5,500 bases of DNA from assembly GCA_903835275.1 (NCBI GenBank), contig CAILMK010000028.1:1-5500 (forward strand). The letters run 5' to 3'. Positions 1 through 4,988 of the stretch are shown here, piece after piece; within the stretch, counting starts at the first letter, position 1; each line of letters starts with the position of its first letter. Position numbers and translations under genes: made by a program. The notes beneath the pieces are model-generated. The model worked only from the letters and a program-made list of their open reading frames with translations, made no database searches and was not told where the DNA came from. Source of the DNA: an uncultured bacterium (GTDB lineage Bacteria > Bacteroidota > Bacteroidia > CAILMK01).

Positions 1-372
1 TTTCGGTTCCCAAAGTTCTACCTTATTGCCTTCAGGATCCATTATATGTGCGAATTTTCCATAATCAGTATCCTGCAATTCCCCGACAACTTCGACCCCT
101 TCTTTCTTAAGTTCTCCGAGAAGCCATTCCAGGTTTTCTACACGGTAATTGATCATATATTCCCTTTCGGAAGGAGTAAAGTATTTAGTATCCTGCTTGA
201 ATGGACTCCATAATGTAGAGCCTTTCTTTTCGGGATTGTCGGTATGCAGCCACTCAAAGCTGGTTCCATACCCATCATCAGGAAGGCCTAAGTGCTTACC
301 ATACCATTCTTTCATTTTAGCCGGATCCTGACATTTAAAGAAAATCCCACCTATTCCGTTTACTCGTTTCAT
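1..372 (-). CDS. VOC-superfamily (glyoxalase/bleomycin-resistance fold) protein, C-terminus cut by window edge
   Basis: Reading leftward from an ATG at 372-370, the frame stays open for 124 codons to the window edge, so the stop is not seen. A TAA lies in frame two codons upstream, so this is the first possible start. The N-terminus (GIGGIFFKCQDPAKMKEWY, about residues 6-24) is the first beta strand and helix of a VOC module. The end (HIMDPEGNKVELWEP, about 109-123) is the classic last strand, with E119 in the usual metal-ligand position. Family members are about 120-130 residues, so few residues should be missing. The histidine often present in the first strand is absent, so a metal-dependent glyoxalase I activity is doubtful. 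Substrate unknown; probably a soluble cytoplasmic dimer. It is divergent from the GNAT gene and has its own promoter candidate at 456-463. Family call is firm, function is not. Confidence 0.9.
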   Translation of the reverse strand, partial: MKRVNGIGGIFFKCQDPAKMKEWYGKHLGLPDDGYGTSFEWLHTDNPEKKGSTLWSPFKQDTKYFTPSEREYMINYRVENLEWLLGELKKEGVEVVGELQDTDYGKFAHIMDPEGNKVELWEPK

Positions 373-455
373 AGTTTATAATTATTGTGATTTGCTTGTT
401 TATTTTACCCCCTGGAACGCTCCTTGTAACATGAAGAGGATTTAGGGTCATTGTA

Positions 456-463
456 CAAAGATA
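456..463 (-). promoter_or_regulatory. Candidate Bacteroidota-type -7 promoter element for the VOC gene
   Basis: On the minus strand the octamer reads TATCTTTG, an exact fit to the Bacteroidota -7 consensus TAnnTTTG. It lies 83 nt upstream of the VOC start codon, which would give a leader of roughly 75 nt. No convincing TTTG-type -33 element is seen 19-21 nt further upstream, so the call rests on one motif. The same octamer precedes the PIG-L gene. Confidence 0.45.
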
Positions 464-519
464 AGAAGAATGAATATTGAAGTGAATTGAAATCGAATGA
501 TTTTCCCGAATTTTGAGGT

Positions 520-1002
520 ATGAGCTTTGAAATACGCGCCATAGTTCCTGGGGATAATGCAGAGCTTGCTAGGATCATCAGGGATACGCTGACTGAATTC
601 GGTGCCAATAAACCCGGCACGGTATATTATGATGATGCTACGGATCATCTGAGTGATGTTTTCAAGACACCGGGGTCAGTTTACTACGTTGCCTTAGAAA
701 ATGGAGTAATAATAGGAGGGGCGGGGATATATCCAACTAATCGCTTGCCAAAAGGTGTTTGCGAACTGGTGAAAATGTATCTCATTCCTTCCGCAAGGGG
801 GAAAGGCTATGCAAGACAACTCATGGATCTGTGTTTTGAATTTGCAAAGTCAAATGGCTATAAACAGATATATCTTGAATCCATGCCGGAGCTAACCACA
901 GCAGTAGGTATTTACGGAAAAATGGGATTCACACATCTTACAGAACCGATGGGTGATTCGGGGCATTTCGGGTGTGAAATACGAATGATAAAAGATATTT
1001 AG
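520..1002 (+). CDS. GNAT-family N-acetyltransferase
   Basis: This 160-residue protein is a single GNAT domain, expected to move an acetyl group from acetyl-CoA to an amine on an unidentified acceptor. Strand beta4 and the acetyl-CoA pyrophosphate loop are clear: VKMYLIPSARGKGYARQLMD at about residues 84-103, with the Q/RxxGxG/A signature met by R93, G96 and A98. The later YLESMPELTTAVGIYGKMGF segment, about residues 117-136, matches the usual beta5-alpha4 region (NxxAIxxYxKxGF-like). Length is normal for a one-domain GNAT. A TGA lies in frame two codons before the ATG and the next methionine is residue 86, which fixes the start. A GAGG lies only 1 nt before the ATG, too close to act as a Shine-Dalgarno. 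It is probably monocistronic, since the next gene begins 116 nt later after a hairpin. Substrate cannot be inferred. Confidence 0.93.
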   Translation: MSFEIRAIVPGDNAELARIIRDTLTEFGANKPGTVYYDDATDHLSDVFKTPGSVYYVALENGVIIGGAGIYPTNRLPKGVCELVKMYLIPSARGKGYARQLMDLCFEFAKSNGYKQIYLESMPELTTAVGIYGKMGFTHLTEPMGDSGHFGCEIRMIKDI

Positions 1003-1040
1003 AATGGCAGGAACCAAAGAACAAATTCCGGCAGAAAAAG

Positions 1041-1071
1041 GATTTTCTAAATCTTAAAGATTTGGAAAATC
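1041..1071. repeat. 14-bp A+T-rich inverted repeat between GNAT and TMEM175 genes; possible terminator or dispersed repeat
   Basis: Positions 1041-1054 pair with 1058-1071 over 14 bp, broken only by one U-G wobble (1048/1064), around a 3-nt TAA loop. It starts 38 nt after the GNAT stop. On the plus strand no T-run follows, so a classical intrinsic terminator for GNAT is weak. On the minus strand the stem is followed by CTTTTTC, which is more terminator-like, but no minus-strand gene lies just upstream. A+T-rich palindromes of this kind also occur as dispersed intergenic repeats in Bacteroidota, which is an alternative reading. Confidence 0.6.
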
Positions 1072-1084
1072 TAAGATCTATCCT

Positions 1085-1101
1085 CTTAATAACTTAGTAA
1101 C
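1085..1101 (+). repeat. Spacer repeat, copy 1 (upstream of TMEM175 gene)
   Basis: The 17-mer CTTAATAACTTAGTAAC matches positions 1787-1803 in the same orientation with one mismatch. Both copies are preceded by AGATCTAT (1074-1081 and 1758-1765), but the distance between the parts differs: 3 nt here and 21 nt in copy 2. The two copies bracket the TMEM175 gene. Confidence 0.6.
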
Positions 1102-1118
1102 ACAATAACCTAAAAAAC

Positions 1119-1706
1119 ATGAATAAATCACGTCTTGAAGCATTCAGTGATGGTGTATTTGCCATTGTAATCACCTTGCTGATATTGGATATCCGTATTC
1201 CCAATGTGGACTATGATCACTTGGGAGAAGCACTCGTCGGCATAATGCCTCATATTATTGCGTATGTAATGAGTTTTCTGGTCATTGGATTGTATTGGAT
1301 ATTTCATCATAATACTGCGCAATTAGTACAGAAAGTTGACAGGCCATTTATTTGGCTAAATATTGTTTTTCTTTTATTTGTTAGTTTTATGCCATTCCCA
1401 ACCACGCTCATGGGAAAATATCCTTTTACACAGATACCGGTGCTTATGTATGGCGCCAATTTACTTGCAGCAAATATTACAGGAAGGATCATTACCGTTT
1501 ATACCTATAGAAGGGATCATCTGAAAACAGAATCTTTTACACCGGCAATTTATAAGCGGCAGATGAGGGTATATTTATTCGTAAATGGATTGTATGTGCT
1601 GGCAATGGCAATTACGTTCATAAATCCAACTATCAGCTATGTTGTATTTGCCGGAGTATTTGTTCTTCTGATCATGTCTACAAAGAGCAATAAACACGGA
1701 GTGTAG
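1119..1706 (+). CDS. TMEM175-family (DUF1211) integral membrane protein, putative potassium-permeable channel
   Basis: This 195-residue membrane protein carries the family signature RLEAFSDGVFAI (residues 5-16) at the start of the first transmembrane helix. Bacterial TMEM175 proteins are six-helix subunits that form tetrameric, potassium-permeable channels without a classical TVGYG filter; that function is known for the family and inferred here. Hydrophobic segments lie at about 9-27, 44-63, 76-94, 103-122, 149-168 and 170-188. The conserved block after helix 2, with YWIFHHN (about 59-65) and then the VSFMPFPT stretch ending helix 3, is also present. The length is normal for a one-repeat bacterial member. 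An in-frame TAA upstream (1098-1100) and no closer ATG support the start. No Shine-Dalgarno is visible; the region before the ATG is A-rich. It stands alone, converging on the TfoX-end of the minus-strand operon. Confidence 0.92.
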   Translation: MNKSRLEAFSDGVFAIVITLLILDIRIPNVDYDHLGEALVGIMPHIIAYVMSFLVIGLYWIFHHNTAQLVQKVDRPFIWLNIVFLLFVSFMPFPTTLMGKYPFTQIPVLMYGANLLAANITGRIITVYTYRRDHLKTESFTPAIYKRQMRVYLFVNGLYVLAMAITFINPTISYVVFAGVFVLLIMSTKSNKHGV

Positions 1707-1786
1707 AAAATTTGCGATTTACAATTGCGGATTGAAGTACAAAACTGTACTGTCATGAGATCTATTTTACTTGATATACTCTATAA

Positions 1787-1803
1787 CTTAATAACTCAGT
1801 AAC
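1787..1803 (+). repeat. Spacer repeat, copy 2 (between the convergent TMEM175 and TfoX genes)
   Basis: The 17-mer CTTAATAACTCAGTAAC differs from copy 1 at 1085-1101 by one base. The 107-nt convergent spacer 1707-1813 around it has no strong intrinsic terminator. It holds a weak 5-bp stem (AGTAC 1736-1740 with GTACT 1747-1751) and two similar short words, TTGCGATT and TTGCGGATT, near 1711-1733. Confidence 0.55.
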
Positions 1804-1813
1804 TAAATATAGA

Positions 1814-2131
1814 TTACTTCTTTAACTCCTTTACATATTCAAAAGCTTTCTTTGCAAAACCGTTCCATTTTGCTGAATGTGCAAGCGGAACATGAATCCA
1901 ACCGCCCATAGCAGGCCTGCTTTCATTCGGTTTGAATACATGCGCTCCATCCAGTGCCAATGCTTCTTTCTGATCTTTTTCGGTAAGCTTGAAAATCATA
2001 TCATCTTTCCAGATCATTAAAACTGCTTTGCCATTGGGCGCCTTGATGCAGGTACAGCCAAACATCTTGCTTTTCTTGGCTTCTGGTATGCTATCAGCGA
2101 TCTTGTGAAAAAGTTCTTCAGTCTTTGTCAT
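1814..2131 (-). CDS. TfoX/Sxy N-terminal-domain protein
   Basis: This 105-residue protein consists of a TfoX N-terminal domain only. The family pattern is visible: an early helix (TEELFHKIADSIP), then KMFGCTCIKAPNGKAV at about 22-37, a central FKLTEKD strand-turn, and a GAHVFKPNESRPAMGGWIHVP block at about 58-78. Full-length TfoX/Sxy proteins of gamma-proteobacteria regulate competence and add a C-terminal helical domain, which is missing here. Stand-alone N-terminal-domain proteins of about 100 residues are widespread and functionally uncharacterised, so a competence role should not be assumed. It is the last gene of the apparent operon, starting 3 nt after the HEAT gene's stop, so its translation is probably coupled. 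No Shine-Dalgarno is seen. It is likely cytoplasmic. Confidence 0.88.
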   Translation of the reverse strand: MTKTEELFHKIADSIPEAKKSKMFGCTCIKAPNGKAVLMIWKDDMIFKLTEKDQKEALALDGAHVFKPNESRPAMGGWIHVPLAHSAKWNGFAKKAFEYVKELKK

Positions 2132-2134
2132 ATT

Positions 2135-2761
2135 TTATTTTCTTAACTTTTTAATTACTTTCTCTACCCTTTTTCTCTTGGTGTCTTTTTCTATATCATC
2201 CAGACGGGCTGTGAGCGTTTCTATAAAAACTTTTTTATTTTTACTGTTGATAATAGGCAATGCATTTTCAGCGTACATAGGCACCTGATTGGTGGGGCTA
2301 TTCATGACTATTTCATTGAGCAATGAAAAGGCATCATCTGCATATTGTTTTAGCGAACATAATTTGATCAAAATACTCACTGCATAATCCCTGCTTATTA
2401 CAGAACCTTCATCGGCACCTTTCATTATTTTTGGAAGGGATTCATAGATGAGCTTTGGGTTTTCAAGAGTTATGCTATCTATTGCAGTCATTGCTCCCCA
2501 TTTCATGCGGTTGTTTTTGCCTTCCAATACAGCAAAGAAATCTTTTGCATAAGGAGCAATCAACGCCGGTTTCCGTTCGCCAATTTCATAGAGGACTTTT
2601 ATACAATCGTTTTGTATATCCTTGCTTTTGTGTTTGAGGTTTTCTACCAGTTCCCTGATGGCTTTTACATCATTCTTATCGGTAATTTGTTTAGCCAGTT
2701 CCCGGTTGGGAATTTCATCTCTTCTGCCAAGAGAAGATGCAAGTTTGGGGAGGATGCTCAT
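2135..2761 (-). CDS. HEAT-repeat protein
   Basis: This 208-residue, lysine-rich, all-helical protein has no signal peptide or membrane segment. After a short N-terminal part (about 1-28) come paired amphipathic helices with HEAT-like spacing. They include NDVKAIRELVENLKHKSKDI (about 29-48) with the following CIKVLYEIGERKPALIAPY, then a KWGAMTAIDSITLENPKLIY pair near the middle, and DYAVSILIKLCSLKQYADDA further on. The last 25 residues are strongly basic (KDTKRKRVEKVIKKLRK). HEAT solenoids are protein- or nucleic-acid-binding scaffolds; relatives such as the AlkD type bind DNA. The basic tail would suit nucleic-acid contact, but I see no catalytic signature and assign no specific function. It lies 25 nt after GrpB and 3 nt before TfoX-N. 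The solenoid class is well supported; exact repeat borders are approximate. Confidence 0.82.
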   Translation of the reverse strand: MSILPKLASSLGRRDEIPNRELAKQITDKNDVKAIRELVENLKHKSKDIQNDCIKVLYEIGERKPALIAPYAKDFFAVLEGKNNRMKWGAMTAIDSITLENPKLIYESLPKIMKGADEGSVISRDYAVSILIKLCSLKQYADDAFSLLNEIVMNSPTNQVPMYAENALPIINSKNKKVFIETLTARLDDIEKDTKRKRVEKVIKKLRK

Positions 2762-2786
2762 CGTTGTAATTTCTTATGCAATTCTA

Positions 2787-3383
2787 TTATTTTTTTACGG
2801 TATTTTCATCAAACCGTGCAATGGCTTTCTTTTCGACGTATTTTATAAAATCATTTTTGTATGAATTATACTCGAGAGTGTCTTTGAATTCGCGATTGGA
2901 TAATTCTTTTTTGAGTTTATAATATTCGTCCCTTATATCAGGATGAGATCTTATAAAATCCCTGAAAGCAAGATGTCTTTTCCAGTCGTAAGTATCTTTT
3001 ACTACGATGTGAATATTGGATTTATTAATAAAATGTTCCCGAAAGCTATCATCATCATTAAGGTCAATAATATTGGGAATGATACGATCAGATATTGGTT
3101 CTAGAAATACAAAAAGCCTTCTTTCAGGCCAGCCCGGCTCCAGTTTTTTAAAATAGGTAAATCCTGCACTCTGCATTGGAGAAACGATTTGATTGAGGAG
3201 AGTGTCATCTTCAATTCCCACAAGTATATCAATGATAGGTTTGGCTCCTAAACCGGGAACAGATGTACTGCCAATATGTTCTATGAAAACCTTAAATCCT
3301 GATAGGGCATCCGTGATATTTTCCTTGTGATAGAGAAAATCCGAGGGCCATTTTTCCTGATATTCCTGAATGTCGATTTTCAT
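2787..3383 (-). CDS. GrpB/UPF0157 family protein (nucleotidyltransferase-like fold)
   Basis: This 198-residue protein has the unmistakable GrpB core. IEHIGSTSVPGLGAKPIIDI spans residues 34-53, with the GS pair at 38-39 and D52 in the place of a nucleotidyltransferase-type acidic residue. The C-terminal half (HLAFRDFIRSHPDIRDEYYKLK, about 136-157) is the usual family helix bundle. The fold resembles minimal nucleotidyltransferases, and some family members are fused to CoaE, but the reaction is not established; despite the name it is unrelated to the chaperone GrpE. Length is normal (about 170-200). The ATG overlaps the PIG-L stop in an ATGA arrangement (3380-3383), so the two are almost certainly co-transcribed and translationally coupled. 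It is predicted to be cytoplasmic. Confidence 0.92.
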   Translation of the reverse strand: MKIDIQEYQEKWPSDFLYHKENITDALSGFKVFIEHIGSTSVPGLGAKPIIDILVGIEDDTLLNQIVSPMQSAGFTYFKKLEPGWPERRLFVFLEPISDRIIPNIIDLNDDDSFREHFINKSNIHIVVKDTYDWKRHLAFRDFIRSHPDIRDEYYKLKKELSNREFKDTLEYNSYKNDFIKYVEKKAIARFDENTVKK

Positions 3384-4273
3384 TTTTGTAAATCAATCAC
3401 CCTGAAAAATTCCCGGTCAAAAATTTTGAAATAAAACCATGCAGGATACCAGTTGTAATACTGCCAGAATTTATTGAAATTACCTTTTTCGCTAGGGTAG
3501 GAGTTCATGACAGATTTTTTAACAGTGCCCCAGTCGGCAATGTTTACCTGCACATCCGGTGCAGGCATACCATTGCACCCATAGATTTTTTTTGCATCCT
3601 CATAGGCGCTTTTTTCCGTCAGGCGGTGCGTGATGAGAATATTATCCGCCATATCAGCAGGAAAGACAGGCTGGTATATTTTCTTCACCGGAAAATTAGG
3701 ATTATTTTTTTCTTGTCTGCAAATAGTACATATTGCCCGGCTGATGAATACATGATCTGAGTGTCCGTATCCTCCAATGCTATCGTCGAGTGTAAAGACT
3801 ACAGAAGGCTTGTAAAAGTATATCAGCGATTTTATAAGAGTATTTATGTCATTGGTCCTGTAAACGCTGTCAAACGCTGTGTAGGGAATGCTCAGCGGTG
3901 GATTGGCTGCCGGGTTCTTGAGGAGATGCTGGTTAATCCATCCGAAGTCTTTTAATCCCTGGATTTCCTGTGCTCGTTTAGTACCTTCTTTCCTTGATTT
4001 AATCCTTTCTGCATTTCCTTCATCGTAAAAACAGAATTCGCGTATGGTCCATCCTTCATTGGTAAGCCTGGAAATTGTCCCCGCACATGCTACCGCATCA
4101 TCATCATGTGCCACGATGATCAATGCTTCCTTTTTATCGCATTTGGCAAGCCAGGTATCCTCCGGATAGGATTTCTTTGTTGCAAGCCCCTTCAGATAGC
4201 CTACATGCCAGATTATACCTCCAATTAGAAGCAAAAGGACTGTTAAGGAAATATAAAGGATGACTTTTCGCAT
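3380..4273 (-). CDS. Membrane-anchored PIG-L (LmbE-like) family deacetylase
   Basis: This 297-residue protein starts with MRK and a hydrophobic helix at about 4-24, a signal anchor that would place the catalytic domain in the periplasm. The PIG-L domain begins at about residue 49. IIVAHDDDAV carries the first zinc motif: H56, D58 and D59 match the His-Asp-Asp of the canonical AHPDDE, while proline is replaced by D57 and glutamate by A60. YGHSDH (169-174) supplies the second motif with the distal zinc histidine. The RKEGTKRAQEIQGL helix (94-107) is also typical. Family enzymes remove N-acetyl groups from N-acetylglucosamine-type sugars (GlcNAc-PI, mycothiol precursor, bacillithiol precursor, glycans). 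A periplasmic anchor argues for a cell-envelope or glycan substrate, but none can be named. It is first in the operon with GrpB, HEAT and TfoX-N. A promoter octamer ends 5 nt before the ATG. Confidence 0.9.
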   Translation of the reverse strand: MRKVILYISLTVLLLLIGGIIWHVGYLKGLATKKSYPEDTWLAKCDKKEALIIVAHDDDAVACAGTISRLTNEGWTIREFCFYDEGNAERIKSRKEGTKRAQEIQGLKDFGWINQHLLKNPAANPPLSIPYTAFDSVYRTNDINTLIKSLIYFYKPSVVFTLDDSIGGYGHSDHVFISRAICTICRQEKNNPNFPVKKIYQPVFPADMADNILITHRLTEKSAYEDAKKIYGCNGMPAPDVQVNIADWGTVKKSVMNSYPSEKGNFNKFWQYYNWYPAWFYFKIFDREFFRVIDLQK

Positions 4274-4278
4274 TATTT

Positions 4279-4286
4279 CAAAGATA
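4279..4286 (-). promoter_or_regulatory. Candidate -7 promoter element for the PIG-L operon, almost touching the start codon
   Basis: The minus strand reads TATCTTTG, an exact TAnnTTTG match, followed by AAATA and then the PIG-L ATG. With normal spacing, transcription would begin at or within a few bases of the ATG, giving a leaderless or nearly leaderless mRNA. No clear -33 TTTG is found 19-21 nt upstream; that stretch is simply A+T-rich. Confidence is limited by the single motif and by the A+T content. Confidence 0.4.
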
Positions 4287-4318
4287 TAAAATAAAACCGA
4301 TATAAAATAGCCTGAAAA

Positions 4319-4342
4319 CGTATTAAGCGATGACTTAATACG
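4319..4342. repeat. 9-bp perfect inverted repeat upstream of the PIG-L promoter; possible operator
   Basis: CGTATTAAG (4319-4327) and CTTAATACG (4334-4342) are exact reverse complements separated by 6 nt. The centre lies about 55 nt upstream of the PIG-L start codon, roughly where an activator or repressor dimer could sit. Neither strand has a T-run directly after it, so it is not a good terminator. It is A+T-rich, unlike the G+C-rich repeats that follow, and may be unrelated to them. Confidence 0.5.
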
Positions 4343-4351
4343 GAATTATTG

Positions 4352-4428
4352 CTCTGCCAGTTGCAACGCAGAGTCTGCCGACAGGCAGGCTCTACAATCG
4401 CGCATAGCCGTACTTCAAGAGACTCTGC
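4352..4428. repeat. Overlapping inverted repeats sharing one central segment
   Basis: One segment (4368-4379) can pair in three ways. CTCTGC (4352-4357) pairs with GCAGAG (4368-4373), and the loop contains the 8-bp palindrome GTTGCAAC (4360-4367). AGAGTCTGCC (4370-4379) pairs with GGCAGGCTCT (4384-4393) over 10 bp with one wobble and a GACA loop. GCAGAGTCT (4368-4376) pairs with AGACTCTGC (4420-4428) over 9 bp. No open reading frame or transposase is present. Similar CTGCC/GGCAG palindromes occur as dispersed intergenic repeats in Bacteroidota, so a small non-autonomous repeat element is the leading reading, with a structured RNA as the alternative. Confidence 0.65.
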
Positions 4429-4446
4429 TGTGACATTTAATTGTTC

Positions 4447-4507
4447 CGCTGCCGCGAGCGTCCGCTCGTGGCAAACATAAAACTGCGAGCGGACGCTCGC
4501 AGAAGCG
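4447..4507. repeat. REP-like G+C-rich hairpin made of two nested palindromes
   Basis: GCGAGCGTCCGCTCG (4454-4468) and CGAGCGGACGCTCGC (4486-4500) are perfect 15-bp reverse complements around a 17-nt loop. Beyond a 3-nt internal bulge, CGCT (4447-4450) pairs with AGCG (4504-4507). Each arm is itself palindromic: CGAGCG-TC-CGCTCG on the left, and GCGAGCG-GA-CGCTCGC (4485-4500) on the right. This two-tailed design is typical of REP/BIME-type intergenic repeats. The segment is much richer in G+C than its surroundings, and no T-run follows, so it is not an intrinsic terminator. Confidence 0.75.
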
Positions 4508-4536
4508 AAGCATTCAGTCAGGGGTGAGGTCCAACA

Positions 4537-4566
4537 AAAAAGGCGAACCTTTCGATTCGCCTTTTT
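4537..4566 (-). terminator. Intrinsic terminator after rpsH
   Basis: AAAAAGGCGAA (4537-4547) and TTCGCCTTTTT (4556-4566) form a perfect 11-bp stem with an 8-nt loop. Read on the minus strand, a G+C core is followed by a run of six T residues, the form of a Rho-independent terminator. It starts 23 nt past the rpsH stop, so it closes the ribosomal operon. The A/T tails make it potentially bidirectional, though no plus-strand gene lies to its left. Confidence 0.88.
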
Positions 4567-4589
4567 CTATTAAGAGATTTTGATATTGC

Positions 4590-4988
4590 TTATGAAATAT
4601 GGCAAAGTACCTCGCCACCTACATTCTGGTTGCGTGCTTCCTTTTCGGTAATGATACCATGGGAAGTGGATACGATAGCGATACCGAGTCCGTTCAATAC
4701 GCGCGGCATTTCCTTGGAGCCAACATATTTACGAAGACCTGGCTTGCTGATACGACGAAGTTCGCGGATAGCGCTTGCACCGGTGATGGTGTCATACTTC
4801 AAGGCTATTTTAATCGTGCCTTGTGGTCCTGCCTCGTCATCAAATTTGTAGTTGAGGATATAACCCTGTTTGTACAGGATCTGGGTCATTGCCTTCTTTA
4901 CATTAGAAGAAGGGATTTCAACCACCCTGTGTTTTGCTTTAGCGCCGTTACGAATACGGGTTAAAAAATCTGAAATTGGATCTACCAT
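4590..4988 (-). CDS. rpsH: 30S ribosomal protein S8
   Basis: This 132-residue protein is full-length S8. It starts with the conserved MVDPISDFLTRIRNG (residues 1-15), and the IPSSNVKKAMTQILYKQGYI block follows at about 25-44. The C-terminal RNA-binding signature is present as STSHGIITEKEA (107-118) and NVGGEVLCHIS (122-132). S8 binds helix 21 of 16S rRNA early in 30S assembly, and in some bacteria it also represses its own operon. It lies downstream of rpsN in the normal spc order, but the rpsN-rpsH spacer is long (124 nt) and the usual next gene, rplF, is absent: a terminator follows 23 nt after the stop. No Shine-Dalgarno is visible (AACAACA precedes the ATG), as expected in Bacteroidota. 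Confidence 0.98.
   Translation of the reverse strand: MVDPISDFLTRIRNGAKAKHRVVEIPSSNVKKAMTQILYKQGYILNYKFDDEAGPQGTIKIALKYDTITGASAIRELRRISKPGLRKYVGSKEMPRVLNGLGIAIVSTSHGIITEKEARNQNVGGEVLCHIS

Noticed and set aside
451..458. 8-bp palindrome TTGTACAA overlapping the VOC -7 element
   Set aside because: It does not extend beyond 8 bp and is short enough to arise by chance, so it is not listed as an operator.
507..514. GAATTTTG just before the GNAT ATG as a promoter -7 element
   Set aside because: It has one mismatch to TAnnTTTG and a TTG 18 nt upstream, but it would put the start site inside the coding region. Too weak to annotate.
405..648. Two overlapping minus-strand open frames of 66-71 codons in the VOC-GNAT spacer
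   Set aside because: They overlap the GNAT coding start, share no recognisable features, and their translations have no family pattern.
1736..1751. AGTAC/GTACT stem as a terminator for the convergent genes
   Set aside because: The stem has only 5 bp, is A+T-rich and has no T-run on either side.
1814..2131. TfoX-N protein as a competence regulator pointing to natural transformation
   Set aside because: Only the N-terminal domain is present, no competence genes are nearby, and such stand-alone domains are widespread with unknown roles.
4352..4510. Inverted-repeat cluster as a CRISPR array or insertion sequence
   Set aside because: No regularly spaced direct repeats, no spacers and no transposase frame are present. 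The repeats are palindromes of different sequence.
4599..4964. 121-codon plus-strand open frame antisense to rpsH
   Set aside because: It lies wholly within rpsH, whose protein is unmistakable, and its own translation resembles no family I know. It is a shadow frame.
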